Part shown: positions 36,011 through 48,739 of the stretch, piece by piece | Layout: the number at the start of each line of letters is the position of its first letter | Position numbering within the stretch: position 1 is the first letter of the stretch | Source of the DNA: Sclerodactyla briareus | Taxonomy: Eukaryota; Echinodermata; Holothuroidea; Dendrochirotida; Sclerodactylidae | Reading direction: 5' to 3' | DNA: 64,000 bases | Assembly: GCA_026419785.1 (NCBI GenBank) | Contig: JAODTK010000665.1 | Coordinates: forward strand, 1 to 64,000 | Translations under genes and position numbers: made by a program | The notes under the pieces: model-generated | Seen by the model: the letters and a program-made list of their open reading frames with translations, nothing else | Told to the model about the DNA's origin: nothing | Database searches by the model: none

Positions 36011-38680
36011 CCTACCATAGCCGTGTCTTAGAGATATTCCAGTCGAGGACCCTTCCAATTCGGTTGGAGGCTGCTGCAGATTGAAAATTTGCTTGTTGTG
36101 TCTTGAACATCACTGTCATGGAAAATGTGTGCATTTTCCGAGGCATTTGATTGAAAGGAATTGAGCCAGTTAGCAGACAATTGGTCATTTTTCAGATTAG
36201 TTCCGCTCAATTTTTCGTCCAAATTTTCATGTCTCAGAATTGTTCGCCCCGCTCGCGCCTGTAAGTCCATACGTCAATCACGTAACCTCTATCATAATGT
36301 GCCGGTCCCCCTGCCTGTGTTTCCGTTACATTATAGCTTTCATCCTCTAATTAAAAACAGCACGTCAGGTGGCAAAGCCAATCTGAAACATACAAGGATT
36401 CAGAAGTAGACTAACTATGGGCAGTGTTAGAAAAGGACTGTGGTTTGATCCGGCATTGTGGACGTGGGGAGGAGGGGGGGGGGTGTGCAACATGAATCAA
36501 GTCCTAAACCAAATTCTCCTCGTGGCCTACCTATATATGTTCACCAACCGTGACATGATGACACGTGAGTGGACAAAAAACAAAAAAAAATAATATTTGC
36601 CAGAATCTGTTATTGTACAGTGAGGCACACTGTATATACTGTAGGGAAGATTAGGATACAGCCCGCGCAGCGCATTTTTTTTTTTTTTGGCATTTCGGCC
36701 TTCTCAACAAAAAATTTAAAACAATCTAAATGAAATATGAGTTATACATTTTTTTGTTTTGGCCGTTTCTGTTACAAATGATTATAGGATTGGTTTGTTC
36801 GTCCAGTCTGCGAAATATTGGGGGGGGATTTGATATGATGTCCCCTCACCAAAAATATGGGGGAGACATGTCCACACGTCCCCCTCCACCCGTGATCGCC
36901 GCCCATGAAATCAAGTCGCAGTTCAAGGACAATAAACCTTGCACAAGATTCGTGATACAGGCGGGGTTGATCACCGAGCCTGTCGATTAGACGCAGACCC
37001 GACCTAATACCTATATACTCATCATGGGAACATGTGAAAACCACATACAAAGTATGAATGAAACCTGGAATAGACTGAATGAATTTTCGGGTACGGTAAT
37101 CGTGTTAACAGACCAGGCGTCATACCAAAACACACACTGCAACATACACAGACTGTCACTATCTTCAAGGATTCAATAAATTGAATAATAGGTCATTTTA
37201 GTGGTCGATTTATTTTCTCATGTCTTTTAAGAACTACTAGAGTAACACAAAGCGCAAGAATATATAATAATTCAGGATTCGCAGTTACATCGAAGCGCGT
37301 GTGGTTCGTCGGCGGGTCAGAACGGCTTTGGTAAAGCCTACAATAAGAACAACAAACACAAGTTGCTGGGGACAAATACATCCTCCGTCCAAAATTATCG
37401 TATTCAAGACCAGTTCCACCAAGACAGAAAGAAACAGAAAAATAAGTATGCACTTTTTATTTTTCAATGAAACTCGCCTTCGCTGGCCATTTTCAAAACA
37501 AGTTTTGTTTTGTTGAGTACTGACCGTCTCCTGTGTAATTATACAAGGTATCAAGGTAACTATGATGCATATAAGCTTTATGGTTATGCCTTGTTATGGG
37601 AGTACTCCATTAAGCCTCCTGGTTTTCAACAAACTTCCATTTGCGTGTTGTACATAATGCAGTAAACCTATGCTGATATTCCCATGTTATCTGCAGAAAA
37701 AAAACGAAATAAATGAAATGATAAACTGGCCTTCATTCGTCGCTGACTTGTGATTGCACAGACATACATCGGCTAGGCCAGATGAAATTCGAAAATTAAA
37801 CGAGACTACCTTCAGCGATGTTGATTGGAAATTTCATTGAGTGTACAAATGAGCGGGACTTAAGGGATTAAATTATTATTGCACCGCCACATCATTTGAT
37901 CAGGTGAGTGGGTTGACAAAGAATGTGATTCATAGCCTGGCCCACTTTGTCATAGCAATCAATTGTTTTTGAGCAGCCAGGAAAATTACGATATGTCACT
38001 CATTCGTGGGGTGTATCACCATTCAAAATCCGTTTAATTTTTTCTTGGTATGCTTCTCCACATGGAGAAATGGCAGAAATTCCGATTCCAAATTTTATAA
38101 TTTAAATGTATGGAGCCCTTTTTTCGATCGCCGTATCACGTTAGTCTCATGGAACACCATCGGGCCAAAAACCAAAATAATGCTTGATTTTTTAAGTTGG
38201 AAGAGAATTGGATTCAATCAGAAGTTTCTGCCAATTTTTATGTGAAGTAGATTAACAAGAGCAACCATTGGTCCTTTACCAGGTTTCCAGTTGAAAAAGC
38301 TTCAGATATTTTTATGCTACAGTAGCCAACCCGAATAGCCTTCCTACAAATCAGCAACAGTTTGTTCAACCTGTGGTATGTTTTAGGTACTGTATGCTAT
38401 TGGTCTCGTTGATGGGCTGGAGTAGTGAGTGGACAAGCTCACTTGCCTCCTCTACGGTAGTAAAAACGCGATCATTTTGATGCAATTTTATATGTAGTAT
38501 CGAGGTTTGGTGATCACGATCTGATAGATTTTGGGCACAAAAATCACTCCTTTTTAGCCTACTGTAATTTATTGTTAGGCTCGTTAGCAAGATTACAGGA
38601 GATGAACAGGTCGGTGCATGGTGACTGGTTAGCACATAGATGCATACAATAGGCTAATTAGGTCGTCTAACTTGAATGGT
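36010..38680. other. Unassigned stretch with diverged repeat scraps
   Basis: A G tract near 36470-36483 and a T tract near 36676 are visible. A diverged copy of the 290-bp family ('atatactcatcatgggaac' to 'aagtatgaat') lies at about 36995-37090. No exon is supported; the minus-strand frame at 38366-38635 has no family I recognise. Confidence 0.35.
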
Positions 38681-38689
38681 TTTATGCCA

Positions 38690-39250
38690 ATTAACACAAA
38701 AGTTTGTCGGATTTAGGAAACTTGATGAATATGCTCTACCTTCAGTCCCAAAATTTTTAACAAAAGATTTTGGGGTCAATAGAAGTCACACGTACCTAAT
38801 TTGCAGTAATTATGTGAAAGCATTGAGAAGTTGCTTGGATTTTCATGAACTCTGGTGGGGAGGTTTACCGTTAAGTGCCAAATGTTCTGTCCGGATTTTC
38901 AGGGTCACTGGAGGTCATCAGTGTGTTTAAAAATTTTGCATAATATATGCATGTAATTTTAAAATTGTGAGGATTCCAGAAACTTGGTAGATATGCTACC
39001 TTACTCTTCAACTTTTACGAGACTGGAGGACACTGGAGATCATTCAGTGTATCTGTTTTGCAGGGTTTATTCCAAATTCAAGGTTTTGTTTGTTTGTTTG
39101 ATTTTCATGAAGTTGAGGGGTATGGTCTACTTTAGTACCCCGAAATGTAACATTGACTCAGGTACGTGGGGGTTAGGTTATGCAGTGTGTACAAATTGCT
39201 CCCCATTCATGTTCACGTCCATTCAAGTTTAAGTTTGTTGGAATCCATGA
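38690..39250 (+). repeat. Diverged direct repeats of the 'aaacttggt' family
   Basis: Two or three loose copies of 'ga...tccagaaacttggtaga', 'tttcatgaactctggtgggg' and 'gggtcactggaggtcatca' resemble the 130-bp units at 26.8 kb. It lies directly upstream of the plus-strand POFUT1. Confidence 0.4.
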
Positions 39251-39632
39251 ATGAAATGTTTAAGTGTTGGTCACCATTGATCTTGAGATATTTGAAGTGA
39301 GAAAATGGGTCAATGATAGTGAAATTGTGTACTAATTTGCATAATTCAGGCAATTTTAGTCACAGTTCCACAAAACAACTCCTTTCAGTTAGAATCATCA
39401 ATTAATCAGATCTGTATGATTTGAAATTGGTCACTGATAAGTAGCTGTTTATGTTAAAGGCTAATACCAAAATCATAAAGCAACACAGAATGGCTTGTAA
39501 TTGGTTGCATGGTGACTAATAGAAGAAACCCACTGATCTCGCAACCAGGCAAAGACACTGGGGGCGATCGTATTCTGTATGTATAGTATTACTCATGTTC
39601 TCCTTACATCTGTTTCACCTTGTATTCTGCAG

Positions 39633-39786
39633 GAAAGATGGTGCCTCTGTCTTGCTATATTCTCTGGTCGTTGCTTTGTTTGGTCTCTGCTTGGGTATTT
39701 CTTCAGATGATGCCTCGCCAGCAACGAAGGGTTTACACATGTCCCTGAAGGGGATGATAAAGGATATATGTTCTGCCCCTGTATGG
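39633..39786 (+). CDS. POFUT1: POFUT1-like (plus-strand copy), first coding exon
   Basis: A strong acceptor (ttgtattctgcag, with an upstream pyrimidine tract) is followed by GAAAG and ATG at 39638, so a non-coding exon probably lies upstream. The start frame gives a signal peptide, MVPLSCYILWSLLCLVSA, expected for an ER-lumenal enzyme. The last part, in a frame one base away, reads EGDDKGYMFCPCMG, matching human DPAGYLLYCPCMG. The donor is ATGG|gtagga in phase 1. The net one-base shift needed near 39700-39711 is the only break. A third frame is open right across the exon but resembles nothing. Confidence 0.75.
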
Positions 39787-39839
39787 GTAGGATTTTTTTT
39801 ATTTCTTCATTGCGTCATGTCGCATTTGTGTGTGTGTGA

Positions 39840-40600
39840 CGACCAGCTGGGAAACACGATAACTCTTCAACCGAACCTATAATGGATGAAACTCCTGCAA
39901 TGATGTGTGTTCCACATGAGACATGGACCTATTGTTTTTTGGGTCAGGCTGATGTCAACAGAGGTCAGTCTGAAACCTCTGTGAAGTCCAGACGGTTGGT
40001 CTGATCAGAATGAAAATTGGTATGTAGCTTCCTAAATGTATAGTACATGAACCCTAATGTTTTTTGGTTGAATGGTGATTGAGAAAGAAAATTTGTGGAA
40101 AATCTGTATTTGGCCAATTTTGGCTTGTAACATTATAACTCACTTCACCTGGATGTATGGAGTCTATAGGGATGTGCTAGTGGTATGTGGGTTCCCCATG
40201 AATGATACTGGGAAAAAAAAAACCTTTTTATTTTGGGGTCAGGTCAAAGGTCACACCTGAGTTGACAGAGGTCAAATTCGAAAATGTTTTAAACACGATA
40301 AGTCTCGAAATCTTTGTTCTTAGTCAAGGTTGAGATTTGAAGTGTAGTCTTTCATTGGTAAGTACAGAACCCTATTTTTTTGTTCATGTCGGGGGTGAAT
40401 TCTGGTGTGGCTGAAATATGGCAAGTCCCATGTACACATCAAAGCTTTCTGCACCATTTTTGGTTCTGTCAGTGGGCACTGCCATCTGTGTTAGTTGTTG
40501 GTCATAAAGTTTGTTCAGGTAACTGGCGAAATAGCCTCAGGCACAAACATATATCTCATGATCTCCGCTGTATTCTCTGAGGGGAGGATTGGTACAATCT
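39840..40600 (-). repeat. ~325-bp family array in POFUT1 intron 1
   Basis: Two diverged units of the family at 8.4-9.2 kb in reverse complement: 'cacgataactcttcaaccga', 'gttccccatgaatgatactg' and 'ttggggtcaggtcaaaggtc'. It contains a perfect DR1-type AGGTCA-A-AGGTCA at 40241-40253. Confidence 0.6.
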
Positions 40601-40609
40601 TAGTATATG

Positions 40610-41269
40610 ACATTATATGACATGTATGTGTTGATCAGGCTGTATAAAATGGAGTTCATTGTCCCTCAGTGGAGAGACAGGTCAGGCCAAAGCCGGGCGT
40701 TTGGCCAGAGAAGGCCCATTTTTGGAGCAACAGTCTGCCATCTAGGTGCTATCCATTCAGTGTGGGGGGGTTTTTTGGCCCAAAGCTTCTTCATCAAGGT
40801 GGACTTCCCTCCCGTGATTTATTGTAAGAGGGTTTTCCAGAAGTGAAATAAGGGACTCCATACATAACACAAAAGCAACCCCAAACTCGTATGTTTGTTG
40901 GGGAATAGTCCCATCTGACATTATTTTATGGTGAGGGATCCCAGCAATTAGCAGGAGGGATACTCTTTCTCTCCCTCCCCTTAGTCACACTCTTCCCAGG
41001 CATGTGGCTCTCATATAAAGTGGGTTAATAAGTGGTGAAAGAGGATCGATCTAGTTTAACAACAAGGGAAAGATTCAGCATGTTCTCATCTGATTAAATT
41101 GAATTTCACCTGAACAGCTCTCCATACCTTGATCAATGAATGTTACCGGCTGGGGAGATTGGAAATTACACTGCTTCTATGTATTGCAGGTAAATTGTCA
41201 TTTCTCTCCAGTTCAAAGGTTAAATTATATCACTGCCCGAAAAGAAGACTTGTTTTGTTCCGTTCACAG
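40610..41269 (+). other. Remainder of POFUT1 intron 1
   Basis: No repeat or exon recognised between the 325-bp family and exon 2. Confidence 0.4.
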
Positions 41270-41369
41270 GGGCGTTTGGTAATCAACATCACAATTCCTA
41301 GGGGCCCTTGCCTTTGCCAAAGCTTTGGACAGGACACTTGTGCTTCCAAACTTCATTGCGACAAATTGG
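41270..41369 (+). CDS. POFUT1: POFUT1-like (plus-strand copy), exon 2
   Basis: Acceptor ttttgttccgttcacag and donor AATTGG|gtaagt frame a 100-nt exon. In the phase set by exon 1 it reads G-AFGNQHHN. After one missing base it continues FLGALAFAKALDRTLVLP and NFIATNW. Human POFUT1 has [29 protein letters not shown]. The GNQ substrate-binding motif is kept; the Arg before FGNQ is Ala here and in the minus-strand copy. One T lost from 'aattcc' would explain the single break. Confidence 0.8.
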
Positions 41370-41619
41370 GTAAGTATATACATACATTACGTGGATTTCC
41401 TTTTTGTCACAACCATATTTACACCTAATGTCTAGCTGTATTGTGACGGCCAGTCGTTAGGGTGAACTGAGTTTACGAGCTGCATATTTCACCATGTCAA
41501 TTCCAAAGAAAGATCCGCCCTCCCCAAACGGACATTTTCAATGTTGAAGCATTCTTAGAAGCAATCTGTCATCATTGAGCATGTTGATGCTGATGGCCTA
41601 GTATACTGTGGTATGTGTG

Positions 41620-42990
41620 GGTGGGGGGTGGGGGAATTTCATACCACTGCCAAATGTATGAATTGAAAACTGCAGTAGCTAATAAAGATGGCTAATATTG
41701 ATTACAAGCCCGATTGTTATTGGCGTTTACGTAATGCAAGACGTCTCAGTGTTCAATTTAGCCGTGGTTGTATGACTGTCCCATAATTACGAGGGTGTGA
41801 CCATGTATCTAGGACTGATAATGGCGTTCAACATGGCATCATTCTCATATTGACCTTGGATGACCTTGGTTGATTTCAATAGTTGTATTCCTATTCCTTC
41901 CCATTCAGTGGTCTTACTATCATTTTAATTAAACCACATTAACTTTTCGATGGCAGAACAACTATTTGGGGGCAATCCATAAACATGGAATCGCAGTCAC
42001 GATTAGGATGTAGGCCATTCTCATCCAACTCTAACCCACATAATTGACCTTGTTTTTTCCTTACCCCCCATATTCCTAATTGCCCTCACATCCCATTCAA
42101 GATAATCCGACATGGAAAATAGCATCTTCGTGCGCGCTGTTGATAGCATCCTTCATGTACGGAGGTCACTTTGTACATTGAATTGTCACTTGCGGGACAA
42201 CAACCAACATCTGCATGTTCTTTGACCCACATGTACCGTAATCAGTTAACCTCTAACACATTACGATAACATGTGGCTCAATTTGTGAGCGATAAACTTG
42301 AACGATAAATGTTTGGCTAGATGCAATCAGGAGAATGTTTACATGCACGCCCCCGATGCTCCCTTTTGTCTTGCTGGAGCTCATGAAAGACATTTTTAGC
42401 CACTTGTTAAACAGTACTGTAGTTTTTTTAACCTTCATTCTCTCAATTTGCAATGTATAGTAGGGTACTAAGGATACAGTACCTATCAAGTGTACGTCCT
42501 GCCTAATTTTACAATTTACCATAGGAATTAATTCACGTAGCAACGCTGTTATTTGGGAATATCAGAAAAAACCTAATTGAATCGATTTTGATTACTTCAA
42601 TTTCTGCTAATAACTGTCTTCTCTCACATAACTAACCCCTTAATTTCTTGTGGAGAACTACGATTAGCCCTTGCCCCCTGGACCAGTCCTTTACAGTACA
42701 TGAATAGCTGAATACAAGACCCCAACTCCCCCGGCCAATTCAATGTTGTAGTCGGGCCATGCGATCGAACACAATGATCTTTTTAACATACTCTACTTAC
42801 CCGCTTATTGAACCAGCACCTTTCCCCCCCCCCCCCCCCGCCCCCCGCCAATATCTACTGAGTGTGTGGCATTTTCACATAGTACCAAGTTGCAAACCCC
42901 TCGCCCATCTCTTTTTGCCTTACTATTCGTCTGCAACAAGTGTTTTTCAACATCAGTTGGAGGGGTTTTCCATGATTTGCACATGCTTTC
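41620..42990. other. POFUT1 intron 2, left part
   Basis: Contains a G-rich tract near 41620 and a C homopolymer near 42824-42839. No exon or named transposon seen. Confidence 0.4.
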
Positions 42991-43020
42991 CAGTGTGTGA
43001 CCCACTTCCTTCCAAAGGTA

Positions 43021-44909
43021 CCCTACACAATGCACACAACAACGAGTAGCCCTACACAATACATCACAACAACGAGTATCCCCTACACCTACCCACAACA
43101 ATGGTAGCCCCTATCACAATACACACAACAAACGATATCCCTAACACTACCACAACAACGCAGTAGCCCTACCATACAACCGACAACGAGTATGCCCTAC
43201 ACATACCCACACCACAGTAGCCCGACAACACATACCCAACAACGAGTATCCCTACAAATACACCGACAACAACGAGTAGCCCTACAACAATAACACACAC
43301 AACACGAGTATTCCTACACATACACACAACAACGAGTACCATACCACAATAAACACAACAACGGTAGCCCTACACACAGCACGTGCTCAAAAACGCAACC
43401 AACACAACAACGAGTAGCCCTACACAATGCACACAACAACGAGTAGCCATACTAAACAATACACACAACAAGATATCTCAAAACCATCACACAACAAGTG
43501 CCTCTACACAATACACACAACAACGAGTAGCCCTACACACACCACACAACGAGTATCCCTACACAATACACACAACGAGTAGCCCTACACAATACACAAA
43601 CAACAACGAGTAGCCCTACACATACACACAACCACGAGTAGCTCCCCGACACAATCACACAAAACAACAACGAGTAGCCCCTACACGACCACAACAACGA
43701 GTATCCCACCACATTCCACAACAACAACGAGTACCCTACCAATACACACAACAACGGTATTCCTACACAATACACACACAACGAGTAGCCTACACAATAC
43801 CCACAACAACGATAGCCCTACACAATACACACAACAACGATACCCTACACAATACCCCCAACAAGAGTAGCCCTACACATACACACAACACGGTATTCCT
43901 ACACAATGCACACAACAACGAGTAGCCCTACACAATACACACAACAACGAGTAATCCCTACACATCACAAACAACAACGAGTAGCCCTACACATGCACAC
44001 AACAACGAGTAGCCCTACCCCATACACACAACATGAATAGCTCAAACAATACACACAACAAGTAGCCCTACACAAAACAAACAACACAAGTAGCCTACAC
44101 AACACACATCAACAACGAGTAGCCCGCCACAATACACACAACAACGCGTACCCACATCAATACACACAACCAACGAGTCGCCCTAGCAAACACAATACAC
44201 AACACCACGATATCCCTACACAATAACACACAACAACAAGTATCCCTACACAATACACACACAACGATATCCTACACCATACACACAACACGAGTACCCT
44301 ACCCAATACACCAACACCGAGTATTCCCTACACAATACACAACACACAGTAGCCCACACAATACCACACAACAACGAGTATCCCTACACAATACACACAA
44401 CAACGAGTATCCCTACAAATGCACACCACAAGAGTAGCCTACACATACACCAACAAAATAGCTCACAACAATACACACAACAAGTAGCCCTACACAATAC
44501 ACACAACACCAAGTGCCCTACCACACACACAACAACAAGTATCCCTACACAATACACACACACTAGTAGCCCTACCCCCTACACACACACGTAGTAAGCC
44601 CTACACAAGACAACCAACAACGAGTATCCCACACAATACACACAACAACAAGTATCCCTACACAATACACACAACAACGATATCCGCTACACAATACCAC
44701 AACAAGAAACTCAAACAATACACACAACAAGTAGCCCTACACAATACCCCCACAACAAGTCGCCCTACCCACCACACCACAACGAGTACCCTACACAATA
44801 CACCAACAACATTAGCCCGAAACATACACACAACATAGTACTCAAACATTGCACACACAACAACGAGTCGCTCAAAACAATACACACGACAACGAGTTGC
44901 TCAAAACAA
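43021..44909 (+). repeat. Large 29-bp minisatellite array in POFUT1 intron 2
   Basis: About 65 copies of a unit with core cacaacaacgagtagcc followed by ctacacaataca. Units differ mostly by one- to three-base losses, with few substitutions. This is the pattern of uncorrected long-read error or of slippage. All open frames on either strand here are artefacts. The array is in an intron of the plus-strand POFUT1. Confidence 0.95.
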
Positions 44910-45029
44910 TTGACTGTCGGCCACCTTGCGCTAAAAAATTTATGGAATAATATTTAGGCCTACGGTAGGTCAACATGAATCACAGCATACGGAATGACGA
45001 TTGCTCGAACAATTCAGTGTCAATGCAAG

Positions 45030-45106
45030 CAGTGGCGCCGCCAAGGGGGGCGGCAGGGGGCACGTGCCCCCTGCGAGAACCCTGTGCCCCCTCGTGTGCC
45101 CCCCTA
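45030..45106. mobile_element. hAT-type MITE-like fragment with 22-bp palindrome
   Basis: Starts cagtggcgccgccaaggggg, a common hAT MITE end. It includes a perfect 22-bp palindrome (45053-45074), half-site GCAGGGGGCAC and its mirror, centred on an E-box CACGTG. The other end was not identified. Confidence 0.45.
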
Positions 45107-45989
45107 AATGAGATTTGTGATTTTCGAAAAAATATTCGGTATCAGTATTCGACTACCAGTTCAAAATAGATCTGGCAAAACACAACGAAAAATTCTTAAG
45201 AAAGGCAGTAATTGTGCCAATTCGCCTCGAATGCGATAGAAAGTGAATTTTTTCGCGCTTCACACGTTTGTACTAGTAGTGGATGCTGTCCCGTAACTTT
45301 CCTATCATCTCCGACACTCGATGGAAATTTCTACCTCATTGGCCCCCCTTACCTCATACATATCTGTAAGGTTAAATACTGAAATTATGCAACAACATTT
45401 TCATTGACCCTGAAAACTACAGTCAACCTCTTTTTTTAATACTGAACCCTTTAGCCTCCGGTCCGTTTCCCTCCCTCCCCTCACCACGGAGCGGCGATTT
45501 GGAACTGCAGTAGCTTAGGCTATTAGACTGCTTCGATTCTCAAAACGCTGTTTCCTCTACTAGGTTACTGCTACTGACGCCTATTCTGGTTGTAACAAGT
45601 GTGAGGCGTAAGAAATACTAAACCAGGTCCTCCACCAATTGTTGTGGTCTGTGAAATCAAAAAGGTTCTCCAGAGTTGGTACGGGAAAACCCAAAAAAAT
45701 TGCGCAGCTTTAAATTTAAATGATGCCTTCGCGCGCACTGGTGGACAGTAGTGTTCGAGCACAAATTATTGAATATTTTTCGGCCAAAAAAGTCTGGCAG
45801 CGATAAGAACGAGGTCAGAACAAAATGTTAAAATTTTCAATTGATTACAGAATTGTTATCACAAAATGTCCAGTGTGAAGTTTTGTACACGCAACCTAAA
45901 ATGCTCGGGAAAGGTCATAACTGCCGGCAATCTGGGGAGCTTGCGCGACCGAAAATTTTCCTGGAAGCTCCGACGCCAACCTGGGGTGG

Positions 45990-46260
45990 CGCTCCGCTTG
46001 GATGGAATTCTTGTGCCCCCATGACATGAGACTGTAGAGTGATTACCACAGCTGAAAATAGGGAAAAATTTGATGTGTTGGCAACTTTTAGCTTGTTAAC
46101 ACAATAACTTGACCCCACACAATATGGATGAATTAGTGTGTAGCTTTCTTATCATAGAACATGAACCCCTTGTTTTGCCAAGTTAGGTGTTATTTTTTGG
46201 TGCAAAAAGGGAAAATGTGAGAAAGGTATTATGTGGCCCATAGGAGCTGGTCAATTTACT
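45990..46260 (-). repeat. Single diverged unit of the ~325-bp family
   Basis: Shows 'agcttgttaacacaataact', 'tagctttcttatcatag' and 'acatgaaccccttgtttt', as in the 39.8 and 51.8 kb arrays. It lies near the end of POFUT1 intron 2. Confidence 0.5.
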
Positions 46261-46512
46261 ATGTGTCTTGTGTCGGAATAGGTCATCAGAAATAAGTTCA
46301 AGAAAACACTTAGCATTCGGCTCGGTTTCGTTATTTTTTCCAATCAGAGTTCCTCAAACTGTTATGCTAGGATTAATTACATATTAGCAGGTCCAAATAA
46401 TTTTTTCGCTTTTAGTCATAAAGTACTGCAGAATTCATACCCTCTACAGTCACATAAAGGAAATAACCACGGGCAGATTTTTCAATTAGGACCTTTGTGA
46501 TTCGTTCCACAG

Positions 46513-46690
46513 TTTCGAATATTTGTGACGTTCCCCGAGCTTTGTTTCAAGTAGATGCCCTCCAGCAGTTTCAACAAAGCATCACCATGGACAGTTCTTG
46601 TCCATTTTGGGACAGACGAATGGGCACCCGGGAAGAGACGGGGCTCTGCACCTGGAATCAGAGAGATGACCAATGGCATGATGAAGAAAG
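46513..46690 (+). CDS. POFUT1: POFUT1-like (plus-strand copy), exon 3
   Basis: Acceptor tgtgattcgttccacag and donor AAAG|gtggta. One frame reads VSNICDVPRALFQVDALQQF and continues QQSITM. The next frame reads FLSILGQTNGHPGRDGALHL, and the last part GMMKKG. These follow the human order [40 protein letters not shown] and CPMKEG. The donor phase (1) matches exon 3 of the minus-strand copy. At least two one-base shifts are needed inside, and the joint with exon 2 is also one base off, so this is the most disturbed exon. Confidence 0.65.
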
Positions 46691-48480
46691 GTGGTAAAAG
46701 CGCAGTGTTGGTTAATTGACAACTTGTTATCGATCAATCACCAATAATGTGCACAATTAATGATAATGCTGTTGTCTTATATAGCACACAAATCTAGCTA
46801 CATGCTCAAGGCGCTTCAAAACATACATCTGAACATGTGAACCAGATACGTCACTCTGATAACTTGGAGAGTGTGTGGTAGCACAGGTTCCCATGTACAC
46901 ATGGGTGGAGAGAAAGCCGTCACAATTAAGCTTGAAGCTTTGACTGTTAGGCCGTGCATTCACACTTGTCCTATACTACCTACAGCAATGTAGCAAGTAT
47001 CGACCACTGAAATCGCAAATATACTTCAGCATCTCAGCCTGTTACTGCCTGCCGTCATTGTTTTGTTTTTTCTCTCTATTAGCAAAATGGCACTGCTAAC
47101 CTGCGGAATAACTCCTTCGGATGATTATAAAAATTTACGAGGGGCCCAATTACTGTTGAGTTTGAGGAGTATTAGGAGTCCATGACTAAGGTTACAGTTT
47201 GTTATGCTTCTCACAATTTCCCTGTTGTCATCAAGTTGATCTAGCTTTGTATTCACAGGATAACACTCCTATATGACTGAACTTGGACACTGGTATGGTA
47301 GTCACTGGAGATAAACAAATAGTCACTGTTTGGGCGATTTTGCTTTGTCCATGTGCAATGCATGTACAAAAGATCTTCTAGCATTCAGGCTCCCTTCTTA
47401 AAGGACGAGTTCAGCCAAAAATATTCAAATGTCATACGATGGTGACATTGAAAAATCATGCCAATCAAAATATGTCATGTTTATAGCATGTTCGCCTATA
47501 AAGTTACGAAATTGAAAATTGATCACTGCTAAGTGCGCAATTTTGCAAAATTGGCAACAATGATGACTGTCATGTCTACCAATTTAAGGAAAAGAGTTAA
47601 GAAATAGATCTTTTTCCCCTTATAATTGGTTAGATATGACATCATGAATAATGGGTTGCAGTTTGCCAAAATCACCAAATTTCATGAAATGTGAGGAAGC
47701 CATATGTCCCAACCAAAACTGTATAAACATGGACAAAGTATATTGATATTTTGTTTATTCTGCTTCAATTTAACACCAGAGCTAAGCGTGGATGAGCACT
47801 GGCAATGAACTTGCCTTGTCTTCTCGTCTAGTGGATTCGATGAAACGAGGCAGGGATGGAACTAATCCCAACCTGCTCTCAGGACCGCCATTTTAGGTCC
47901 CCACAAAAAGGATGATCAGTGAAACTCCAGGACCCAACCACTTTCTGTGTGAAACCTGGAGGAGAGGAAGTTCAAGTTCAACGTGACTGCTCACAGCCAA
48001 ACAGACGAGACTTATTGCAAATATCCCTGAGATTTTGGGGTTGTTCTATTAGTTTTTCAGCCTTAGGAATCAAGCAAGTGGTATGTGGCCTGCTGGTCAT
48101 GTTCGGTATAGGAGGTCGATAGTGGAATTGGGTGCAGGTATCGTCTTCTGAGAAGGATGCGTCCAGAAGCAGATTTTATGGTCCCTGCCACAAGCTAACT
48201 TGTTTAGCAAGTATGCGCTTGTGTTGCTGTTTGATACAGGAAATGGGAAAGACACGAGTAGGCTTGGTGATGTTCCAAATTCCATGAATATGTTCTCGCA
48301 TTCCAGCTAATTCCTGATTACAGTTCCATATGTCCGACCTTCTCAGGGGCCATAATGAAGCTATAACTTTCACAATTTGTTTCCAAAGCAGGGCCCAGTG
48401 GAAATTTGCACCAAATGTGTCCCCCCAAATTTTCCCTAGTGTATGGGATCAACCATCGAATCGGATGCAGTGGTGTGGCC
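46691..48480 (+). other. POFUT1 intron 3, left part
   Basis: No convincing exon or repeat. A pyrimidine tract plus AG before ATGGCACTGCTAACC (near 47090) mimics an exon start but nothing downstream supports it. Confidence 0.35.
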
Positions 48481-48739
48481 AGCTTTAGCTTGGGGGGGGG
48501 GTGGATTTGAGCGCAGTGATTTCACACAAGGCATTCAGGGGAATTTGTGAATGCTGCACCATGAAGAGAGGTTTGAGGAGAGGTGTTTGAGGAGAGGGTG
48601 TGTGAGGAGAGGGTTTTGGATGCAGTTTGGTGCTACATTTGCTTTTGCAGTAGAAATATTTTGGACTAATATACATTACAGGTTACAAGGAGATTGGGAC
48701 AAATTCACTTTTTATACCCCACATTCTTCTGAGGGGTTC

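Noticed and set aside
38366-38635. 89-codon minus-strand frame
   Set aside because: No recognised motif and no supporting splice sites; left unassigned.
39595-39882. 95-codon frame across POFUT1 exon 1
   Set aside because: It is a shadow frame; the signal peptide and the CPCMG motif lie in the other two frames and fit the splice sites.
43021-44909. Possible CRISPR-like array
   Set aside because: No unique spacers; the whole 29-bp period is repeated, and the setting is an animal intron. It is a minisatellite.
47085-47190. Exon-like start after tttttctctctattag
   Set aside because: The short frame from ATGGCACTG has no donor in frame and no family resemblance, and lies inside POFUT1 intron 3.
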